Assembly: GCA_033812735.1 (NCBI GenBank)
Contig: JAPXTA010000190.1
Location: forward strand, 1 to 7,223
Reading direction: 5' to 3'
Length of the DNA: 7,223 nt
Origin: JABFRJ01 sp033812735
Lineage (GTDB): Bacteria; Pseudomonadota; Alphaproteobacteria; Rhizobiales; Hyphomicrobiaceae
The notes below the pieces were generated by a model. It saw only the letters and a list, made by a program, of their open reading frames with translations. It had not been told where the DNA came from and made no database searches. Both the position numbers and the translations under genes were made by a program. Positions 1-5,279 of the stretch are shown piece by piece (position 1 is the first letter of the stretch; each line of letters opens with the position of its first letter).

Positions 1-1434
1 GTCGGCCGTCATGCCGTCGGTCGAGGTGACGGCGCGGAGCGCGCAGACGTGGTCGTAGGTGCGACCGTCACCCATCACGCCGACCGAGCGCACCGGCAGC
101 AGAACCGCGAAGGCCTGCCAGATCGTATCGTAGAGACCGGCCTTGCGGATGACGTCAAGATAAACGGCGTCGGCCTTGCGGAGAATGTCGAGTTTCTCGG
201 GCGTGATCTCGCCGGGAATACGGATGGCGAGGCCAGGACCAGGGAACGGGTGGCGCCCGACGAACGCGTCGGGCAAACCGAGTTCACGGCCGAGTGCGCG
301 CACTTCGTCCTTGAACAGCTCCCGCAGCGGCTCGACGAGCTTCAAGTTCATCTTCTCGGGCAGGCCGCCGACGTTGTGGTGCGACTTGATCGTGACGGAT
401 GGCCCACCGCTGAACGAGACGCTTTCGATGACGTCGGGATAGAGCGTGCCCTGGGCAAGGAACGCCGCGCCGCCGATCTTCTTCGCTTCAGCCTCGAACG
501 TCTCGATGAACAGCCGTCCGATGGTCTTGCGCTTCGCCTCGGGGTCGGTAACACCAGCCAGCGCGCCGACGAACGTCTCGCGCGCATCCACATGGACGAG
601 CGGAATGTTGTAGTGATTGCGGAACAGGTTCACGACTTCGTCGGCCTCATTGAGCCGCATCAGGCCATGGTCCACGAAGATGCAGGTGAGCTGGTCGCCG
701 ATCGCCTCGTGGATCAGTACCGCCGCGACGGTCGAATCGACGCCGCCTGAAAGGCCGCAGATCACCTTACCCTTGCCGACCTGTTCGCGAATGCGCTGGA
801 TCTCGGCCGAACGGAAATGCTTCATCGTCCAGTCGGACTTCATGCCCGCGATTTTGTGCACGAAGTTGGCGAGCAGGTGCTTGCCATCCGGTGTGTGCAC
901 CACTTCGGGATGGAACATCGTTGTGTAGATGCGGCGGGCTTCGTCGGTGGCGATGGCGAATGGCGCGTTCTCACTGACCGCCTTCACCGTGAAACCGTCG
1001 GGCAGCCGCGTCACACGGTCGCCGTGGCTCATCCAGACGGGATAGCGCTTGCCCTGTTCCCAGACGCCTTCGAATAGCGCGCTCTGTTCCTTGACCTCGA
1101 TTTCGGCGCGGCCGAACTCGGCGGCGTGTCCGCCCTCGACGGTGCCGCCAAGTTGAACCGCCGTGGTCTGCTGGCCATAGCAGATCGACAGGATCGGCAG
1201 CTTGCGCTCGAACACCCAGGCGGGCGCCCGCGGGCTGCCGGCCGCCGTGACGCTCGCAGGGCCACCCGAGAGGACGATGGCGCGGATATCCTTGCGCCCC
1301 TCGGCCTTACCGGCACTCTGGTACGGGACGATCTCGGAATGGACGCCCAATTCCCGGATGCGCCGGGCGATCAGCTGGGTCACCTGGCTGCCGAAGTCGA
1401 TGATCAGGACCGTGTCGGCGTGGGTCTCGGTCAT
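1..1434 (-). CDS. guaA: GMP synthase (glutamine-hydrolysing), 3' end cut by window edge
   Basis: Cytosolic enzyme making GMP from XMP, ATP and glutamine, the last step of de novo guanylate synthesis. I read 478 residues; by family length about 40 C-terminal residues lie outside the window. The N-terminal class I glutamine amidotransferase domain (about 1-195) shows DFGSQ (13-17), SGGP (56-59), nucleophile Cys85 in SICYGQQ, and the His175/Glu177 pair in FHPEV. The ATP pyrophosphatase domain (about 205-400) has the P-loop SGGVDST (229-235), then GTLYPDVIES and IKSHHNVGGLP. The dimerisation domain includes GRHPFPGPGLAIR and GDGRTYDHV. The start is fixed by AAGGAGG seven bases upstream and by MTETHADTVLIIDFGSQ matching usual N-termini. 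It is divergent from the next gene. One small oddity is Ser83, where the nucleophile elbow usually has Gly or Ala. No purine riboswitch-like leader is evident. Confidence 0.98.
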   Translation of the reverse strand, partial: MTETHADTVLIIDFGSQVTQLIARRIRELGVHSEIVPYQSAGKAEGRKDIRAIVLSGGPASVTAAGSPRAPAWVFERKLPILSICYGQQTTAVQLGGTVEGGHAAEFGRAEIEVKEQSALFEGVWEQGKRYPVWMSHGDRVTRLPDGFTVKAVSENAPFAIATDEARRIYTTMFHPEVVHTPDGKHLLANFVHKIAGMKSDWTMKHFRSAEIQRIREQVGKGKVICGLSGGVDSTVAAVLIHEAIGDQLTCIFVDHGLMRLNEADEVVNLFRNHYNIPLVHVDARETFVGALAGVTDPEAKRKTIGRLFIETFEAEAKKIGGAAFLAQGTLYPDVIESVSFSGGPSVTIKSHHNVGGLPEKMNLKLVEPLRELFKDEVRALGRELGLPDAFVGRHPFPGPGLAIRIPGEITPEKLDILRKADAVYLDVIRKAGLYDTIWQAFAVLLPVRSVGVMGDGRTYDHVCALRAVTSTDGMTAD

Positions 1435-1441
1435 GGCATGG

Positions 1442-1448
1442 CCTCCTT
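1442..1448 (-). promoter_or_regulatory. Shine-Dalgarno of guaA
   Basis: Minus-strand AAGGAGG, a full consensus ribosome binding site, ends seven bases before the ATG at 1434. It rules out the other ATG at 1440, which would sit directly against the site. Confidence 0.85.
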
Positions 1449-1594
1449 GGGACGGCGCCTTCAGGCCCCCGCCCGTTTCCATGCGTGCCGTTACGACAGA
1501 CGCGCGTGCGGCGCAACAGCGCGGCGCTGCATATCCCAGCAATGCCTTGGCCTGGCGATCGCAGCGGTGGTAAGAAACACCCCAGTCTGCGTTT

Positions 1595-1599
1595 AGGAG
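1595..1599 (+). promoter_or_regulatory. Shine-Dalgarno deciding the start of the Pro/Ala-rich gene
   Basis: AGGAG lies six bases before the ATG at 1606 but only three before the in-frame GTG at 1603. This favours ATG 1606 as the start. A good ribosome binding site here is also the best sequence evidence that the low-complexity frame downstream is translated. Confidence 0.65.
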
Positions 1600-1605
1600 T
1601 GCGTG

Positions 1606-2355
1606 ATGTCGCGGCGGAGCATGGTCGGAGCGGGGCTCGTCGTCCTCGGTGCTGGTGTCTATCTGACGGGGCCAACCGATCGCGGCGGCGACATCCAGCC
1701 GCCGTCATCGCCGTCCCTGGCCGTGGCAACCTCGACCGCCAGCCCCCCGCCGTCCTCCAACCTACCCCCGGTCACCACGCCGGGCACGGCACCGGCAACA
1801 GCAACGGCATCAGTTGCAGCGGCTATGGCAACTCCCCCCAAGGTGAGCCCGTCTCCCCTCGCAACTGCCCCCCAAACGCAGACAGTAGCGCCTGCCCTAG
1901 CGGCAGCGACCGAGGCAAAGCCTGAGGCCAAGACTGATGCCAAGACCGTGGCTGCAACGGCGCCAGGCAATACGACGCCGGCGAACACCACGCCGCGGAT
2001 GATCAACGGACCAGCCCTCAACGGGCCGGGCGCCGCAACGCCCAAGTCCGCCACCCGGCCGCTTCCCTCAGAAGGCCCGCGCAATGGCGACGTACCGCCG
2101 CCAGCCGCAACCGGAAAGTCCGGCCCGGCACCGGTGGTGATAACGCCGGTCGCACCGGCACCGGCACCGCCGCGCGTGATCGAAGGTCAAAAGGCGACGC
2201 CGAAGGGTGAGATCGCGAGCGCACCGAATGCGCCGCGCGGCGCGGCGCAAACCCCGAAACGGATGTCGCCGAAAGTCGATAGAACCGGCGTCATTGTTTC
2301 AGCGGAAGCGCAACCCGCGCCGCGCGCGAACCCACCGCCGCGCGTTCAATGGTGA
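1606..2355 (+). CDS. Membrane-anchored Pro/Ala/Thr-rich protein, function unknown
   Basis: A 249-residue protein I do not recognise. The N-terminus is a short basic MSRR followed by a hydrophobic stretch (MVGAGLVVLGAGVYLTG, about 6-22). This reads as an uncleaved signal anchor or weak signal peptide, so the rest is probably periplasmic. From about residue 30 to the end the chain is low-complexity, dominated by Pro, Ala and Thr, with some Lys/Glu patches (AKPEAKTDAKT near 103-113) and blocks such as PVAPAPAPPRVIEG. No globular domain or catalytic motif is visible. It ends PPPRVQW. Such tails often act as flexible envelope-spanning linkers, but nothing here shows a partner. It is divergent from guaA and stands alone, with a 96-nt repeat-bearing gap after it. 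The ribosome binding site supports translation. The frames on the opposite strand over this region look like composition shadows. Confidence 0.7.
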   Translation: MSRRSMVGAGLVVLGAGVYLTGPTDRGGDIQPPSSPSLAVATSTASPPPSSNLPPVTTPGTAPATATASVAAAMATPPKVSPSPLATAPQTQTVAPALAAATEAKPEAKTDAKTVAATAPGNTTPANTTPRMINGPALNGPGAATPKSATRPLPSEGPRNGDVPPPAATGKSGPAPVVITPVAPAPAPPRVIEGQKATPKGEIASAPNAPRGAAQTPKRMSPKVDRTGVIVSAEAQPAPRANPPPRVQW

Positions 2356-2366
2356 GCATGCGCCGC

Positions 2367-2394
2367 TAGGCAATAGGCAATAGCCAATAGGCAA
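2367..2394. repeat. Four tandem copies of a 7-bp repeat (TAGGCAA)
   Basis: Units are TAGGCAA (2367-2373), TAGGCAA (2374-2380), TAGCCAA (2381-2387, one change) and TAGGCAA (2388-2394). The block is intergenic and more AT-rich than its surroundings. Its last unit overlaps the start of the 18-bp palindrome. Heptamer microsatellites of this kind can change copy number by slippage; whether this one does cannot be told from one sequence. Confidence 0.85.
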
Positions 2395-2408
2395 TCGACG
2401 TCGATTGC
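2391..2408. promoter_or_regulatory. Perfect 18-bp palindrome before the dihydroorotase gene
   Basis: GCAATCGACGTCGATTGC reads identically on both strands with no mismatch and no spacer. It lies 36 bp after the stop of the Pro/Ala-rich gene and 43 bp before the ATG at 2452. As DNA it has the form of a site for a dimeric repressor or activator. As RNA it would form a 7-bp stem with a 4-nt loop, but no U-run follows, so a terminator role is less likely. The palindrome is certain; the regulatory role is inference. Confidence 0.5.
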
Positions 2409-2451
2409 ATTACTCACAGCCGCTGTCATCCCATCTGCAACGGGCTCCCCT

Positions 2452-3780
2452 ATGTCCGACACCTTCGACCTGATCATCCGCGGCGGCTCAGTCGTCAATC
2501 ATGACGGTGAGGGTATCAGGGACATCGGCATACGCGCCGGGAAAATCGCCGCCCTCGGCCAACTCGCCAGTGCCAAAGCGGCCAGCGTCATCGAAGCCAA
2601 AGGACTGCACATTCTACCGGGCGTCATCGACACGCAGGTGCATTTTCGCGAGCCTGGCCTGGAACAGAAGGAAGACCTGGAGACAGGATCTCGCGCAGCG
2701 GTCGCGGGCGGCGTGACGGCCGTCTTCGAAATGCCGAACACCAAACCGTTGACGACCACGGCCGAAACCCTCGCCGACAAAGTACGCCGCGCAAAGCACC
2801 GCATGTTCTGCGATTTCGCGTTCTATGTCGGCGGCACGCGCGAGACCGTCGACGACATTCCGGCGCTCGAGAAGCTGAAGTCGTCGGCAGGGATCAAGGT
2901 GTTCATGGGCGCCAGCACAGGCGACCTCCTCGTCGAGGATGCGGCCTCGCTCGAACGCATCATCGCCAAGATATCGCGCCGCGCGGCGTTCCATGCCGAG
3001 GACGAGGCGCGGCTGCGCGAACGCGCGGGCTTGCGCAAGCACGGCGATCCCAAGACGCATCCGATCTGGCGCGACGAGACAGCGGCCATGCTGGCGACAC
3101 AGCGGCTCGTCGGTCTCGCCGAGAAGTACAAGAAGCGCGTGCACGTCCTCCATCTTTCGACGGCGGAAGAAGCCGTCTGGCTGCGCGATCACAAGGCGTA
3201 CGCCTCGATCGAGGTCACGCCGCATCACCTGACCATGGCAGCGCCGGAGTGCTATGAGCGGCTCGGCACCTACGCGCAGATGAACCCGCCGGTGCGCGAC
3301 GAACGCCATCGGGCGGCACTGTGGGCGGCCGTTGCGGAAGGCACCATCGATATTCTCGGCTCAGACCACGCGCCGCACACGCGCGAGGAAAAGGATCATC
3401 CCTATCCGGAAAGCCATTCCGGGATGACCGGTGTGCAGACGCTCGTCCCCATCATGCTCGATCACGTCAACGCCGGACGGCTATCGCTCGCCCGCTTCGT
3501 CGATATGACGAGCGCCGGACCACAGCGCCTGTTCGGCCTCGAAGGCAAAGGGCGGATCGCGGTCGGCTATGACGCCGATCTCACCGTCGTCGACATGAAG
3601 CGGCGCGAGACCATCACGCACAAATGGATCCAATCGCGCGCAGCCTGGACGCCCTACGATGGCAAGACGGTGCAGGGTTGGCCAATCGGAACGTTTGTGC
3701 GCGGCAACAAGGTCATGTGGGACGGTGCGATCCTCGGCAAGGCGCCGGGCGAGGCTGTCAGGTTCTTCGAGGGCGCCTGA
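2452..3780 (+). CDS. pyrC: Dihydroorotase-family amidohydrolase
   Basis: Amidohydrolase-superfamily protein of 442 residues, most like bacterial dihydroorotases, which interconvert N-carbamoyl-aspartate and dihydroorotate in cytosolic pyrimidine synthesis. Visible landmarks: N-terminal beta domain with LIIRGGSVVN (7-16); metal-site strand GVIDTQVHFREPG (57-69) with His64 and substrate-type Arg66; MPNT with Asn96; GIKVFMG with Lys149, the position of the carboxylated bridging lysine in related hydantoinases; His181 (AFHAED); His234 (HVLHLST); NPPVRDE (278-284); Asp305 (LGSDHAPHT); C-terminal beta part with GRIAVGYDADLTVVD. The first metal histidine of DxHxH is Gln62, as I recall for an alphaproteobacterial subgroup annotated as dihydroorotase. 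No pyrB neighbour is visible, so this may be a second paralogue acting on dihydroorotate or another cyclic amide. The start fits family N-termini, although no good ribosome binding site precedes it. Confidence 0.88.
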   Translation: MSDTFDLIIRGGSVVNHDGEGIRDIGIRAGKIAALGQLASAKAASVIEAKGLHILPGVIDTQVHFREPGLEQKEDLETGSRAAVAGGVTAVFEMPNTKPLTTTAETLADKVRRAKHRMFCDFAFYVGGTRETVDDIPALEKLKSSAGIKVFMGASTGDLLVEDAASLERIIAKISRRAAFHAEDEARLRERAGLRKHGDPKTHPIWRDETAAMLATQRLVGLAEKYKKRVHVLHLSTAEEAVWLRDHKAYASIEVTPHHLTMAAPECYERLGTYAQMNPPVRDERHRAALWAAVAEGTIDILGSDHAPHTREEKDHPYPESHSGMTGVQTLVPIMLDHVNAGRLSLARFVDMTSAGPQRLFGLEGKGRIAVGYDADLTVVDMKRRETITHKWIQSRAAWTPYDGKTVQGWPIGTFVRGNKVMWDGAILGKAPGEAVRFFEGA

Positions 3781-3823
3781 GGGCTATCACGGTTCGCCGG
3801 TATCGACTGGGAGCACGCGCCGG

Positions 3824-4258
3824 ATGACCACTTCAGTCTGCGCGCGGATCCTCGCCAAGATCAAACGGTCGAGGCGAATTGGAACCGTCGTCTCAGGATG
3901 CGCCGAGCGTCCCTTTGCATCGCCAGCAACGGCAGCGCTGGAATTCGGGCTATCAGGCAAACCGGAGATTTACAGGGAGATCGCCGCGGACGAAGCAATC
4001 GCCGTGCTCGCGGCCGTATTGCAGCGGGACATGGCCTACGATCAGCAGATCATGTCGGCTGCACGGGCATGCGCTCTCGCAAGGGAGTTCACAGGCTGCT
4101 TTCCGGCCGGGGCAACCCGTTACTTTACCAACGGCACAGTCGGAAGCAAACAGACCCCGCGATCGTGGTCCCCGGCGACCGACGCGACCTTCGATACAGG
4201 GGTGATCGCTTTGTCCAACAGCCTTTCGGCCTGCCTCTGGTTCAAGGACGAGGATTGA
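3824..4258 (+). CDS. Uncharacterised 144-residue protein downstream of dihydroorotase
   Basis: I do not recognise a named family. The chosen start, ATG 3824, follows GGGAG at 3809-3813 with 10-nt spacing. The same frame is open further upstream, but there it only shadows the dihydroorotase gene. The protein has no signal peptide or membrane segment, so it is probably cytosolic. The N-terminal third is basic (ARILAKIKRSRRIG, 7-20). A helical, alanine-rich middle follows (about 50-90). The C-terminus has a distinctive stretch with RYFTNGTVGS (99-108), SWSPATDATFDTGVIAL (114-130) and CLWFKDED at the end. The NGT..ATDATFDTG pattern with an acidic tail looks like conserved protein sequence rather than a chance frame, and it resembles hypothetical proteins I associate with alphaproteobacteria (recall only). 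It starts 43 nt after the dihydroorotase stop, so the two are likely co-transcribed. Function unknown. Confidence 0.72.
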   Translation: MTTSVCARILAKIKRSRRIGTVVSGCAERPFASPATAALEFGLSGKPEIYREIAADEAIAVLAAVLQRDMAYDQQIMSAARACALAREFTGCFPAGATRYFTNGTVGSKQTPRSWSPATDATFDTGVIALSNSLSACLWFKDED

Positions 4259-4313
4259 GAGCCACGCAGTCGACGAGACGCAGCCCCATCGAGAGCGCCG
4301 CGTTCGAGGCCGC

Positions 4314-5102
4314 TCAGGCCTTAACCGCGAGGCCAGCCCCAAGCAGCCCCATCGAGAACAACAGCCAGTCGTTCAAGATGTGCGCGCCGGTGGGGACCCA
4401 GATGTTCTTCGTCATGATCCACGGCAGCGTCAACATCATCCGCGCCGAACCGATGATGACGACACACTGGATCAGGTTCCAGTCATAGGTCGGCAAGTGG
4501 ATCAAGCCAAAGATGACGGACGAGATCAGCCACGCACCGATGATCGCGCCCTTGCGCGACATGGCGAAGCCCTTCGTGAGTAGCTGCAAAAGAGCAAGGA
4601 ACGGCAGCAGCGTGATGACTTCCTCGCCGAACAGCTGCGGGATCGTCTTGGCGAAGAAGAGGATGCGCCCTGCCGTGTCGAGACCGCTCAACTGCGCCGT
4701 GGCGGCATTCTGCGTGACCGACGTCAGGGCGACGACCAGCGCGCCGACGCTCATACTCACGACGATATTGAGCAAGGCAAAGCCGACCATCAGCTTTACT
4801 TCGCGCCCGCCCACTCTCCCGAATATGGACGTCCAGTGACCGGGAACGACATACGCCAGTGCGGCCAGCGGAATGGCCGGCATGAGCACGGCTGGAAGAA
4901 ATTGTCCGAAACTGCCGCCTGGCCAGCGAATGGGCAGGAGCAGGACCAGAAAGCCGGCCACGACCATCGCCATGACGAACAGCCATTGCCCTTTGGAAAT
5001 CGACGTGGGCTCGCCGTTGTAGAAGGGAAAATCGCGTCCGGGGTCCTCCAGCCAAGTGAACCGGTCGTTCTTCAAGGGCAGGCTAGGGATCGCCGTTGTC
5101 AT
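4314..5102 (-). CDS. CPBP-family intramembrane protease-like membrane protein
   Basis: A 262-residue integral membrane protein. CPBP (Abi, CAAX-prenyl-protease-like) proteins are intramembrane glutamic peptidases, with roles from prenyl-protein processing to bacteriocin self-immunity. After a soluble N-terminus (1-38) there are about seven or eight hydrophobic segments: near 40-58, 67-87, 103-128, 146-172, 184-203, 208-228 and 236-256. Family motifs are visible: motif 1 FGEEVITLL with Glu160-Glu161, motif 2 FGLIH (Phe198, His202), and motif 3 HILND (His241, Asn244). The arginine of the usual EExxxR is Leu here. The start ATG 5102 has AAGAG eight bases upstream; a TTG at 5120 is the less likely alternative. 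It lies downstream of hemW on the same strand after 177 nt, and converges on the small plus-strand gene. Substrate unknown; nothing nearby suggests a bacteriocin. Confidence 0.83.
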   Translation of the reverse strand: MTTAIPSLPLKNDRFTWLEDPGRDFPFYNGEPTSISKGQWLFVMAMVVAGFLVLLLPIRWPGGSFGQFLPAVLMPAIPLAALAYVVPGHWTSIFGRVGGREVKLMVGFALLNIVVSMSVGALVVALTSVTQNAATAQLSGLDTAGRILFFAKTIPQLFGEEVITLLPFLALLQLLTKGFAMSRKGAIIGAWLISSVIFGLIHLPTYDWNLIQCVVIIGSARMMLTLPWIMTKNIWVPTGAHILNDWLLFSMGLLGAGLAVKA

Positions 5103-5255
5103 CAAAAGCGCTCTTTGCAAAATCGATTGTGATCATTCGAGCCGTGCCCCGCATACACCGGCTTCGACCTGGACCGCGTCCACTCGAAACCGCACACGCC
5201 CCGCAGCAATGCAGTCGCCTAAATGCGCAATGCTCGTCAAGCCAAGAAGCACGGC

Positions 5256-5269
5256 AGGGCTGATGCCCT
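5256..5269 (-). terminator. Possible weak terminator after hemW
   Basis: Minus-strand AGGGC-ATCA-GCCCT forms a 5-bp stem with a 4-nt loop, starting 11 nt after the hemW stop. What follows is pyrimidine-rich (GCTTCTT) rather than a real U-run, so termination may be weak. The rest of the 5103-5279 gap shows no gene and no convincing promoter. Confidence 0.25.
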
Positions 5270-5279
5270 CCGGCCAGTC

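Noticed and set aside
49..750. Long plus-strand open frame of 233 codons opposite guaA
   Set aside because: It lies wholly antisense to clearly coding guaA, has no recognisable family sequence, and its composition is that of a complementary-frame shadow in GC-rich DNA.
1555..1562. GCGATCGC octamer palindrome
   Set aside because: This matches the HIP1 motif abundant in cyanobacteria, but a single copy in a GC-rich alphaproteobacterial window is expected by chance.
1435..1605. Purine riboswitch or clear promoters in the guaA divergent gap
   Set aside because: I found no purine-riboswitch-like fold and no convincing -35/-10 pair. The 13-bp inverted repeat CAGCGC-G-GCGCTG (1517-1529) is short and made of GC-rich sequence likely to arise by chance.
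1485..1925. Plus-strand frame of 146 codons overlapping the start of the Pro/Ala-rich gene
   Set aside because: It runs out of frame through the following gene, lacks a good ribosome binding site and shows no family-like sequence.
1659..2084. Minus-strand Ala/Gly/Val-rich frame opposite the Pro/Ala-rich gene
   Set aside because: Its hydrophobic look follows from the complement of Pro/Ala/Thr codons. The plus frame has the ribosome binding site and the signal-anchor start.
2148..2178. Short CACCGG-type repeats inside the Pro/Ala-rich gene
   Set aside because: They are explained by Pro-Ala codon runs in low-complexity coding sequence and do not form a regular array.
4293..4315. Possible bidirectional terminator between the converging genes
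   Set aside because: Only a 5-bp stem (GAGCG/CGCTC) with mismatches inside it and no T-run on either side.
3953..4342. Minus-strand frame of 129 codons across the small gene after dihydroorotase
   Set aside because: It overlaps both the plus-strand gene and the end of the CPBP gene in another frame. Its residues look like a shadow (RPRTRRSRWG type), unlike the patterned plus-strand product.
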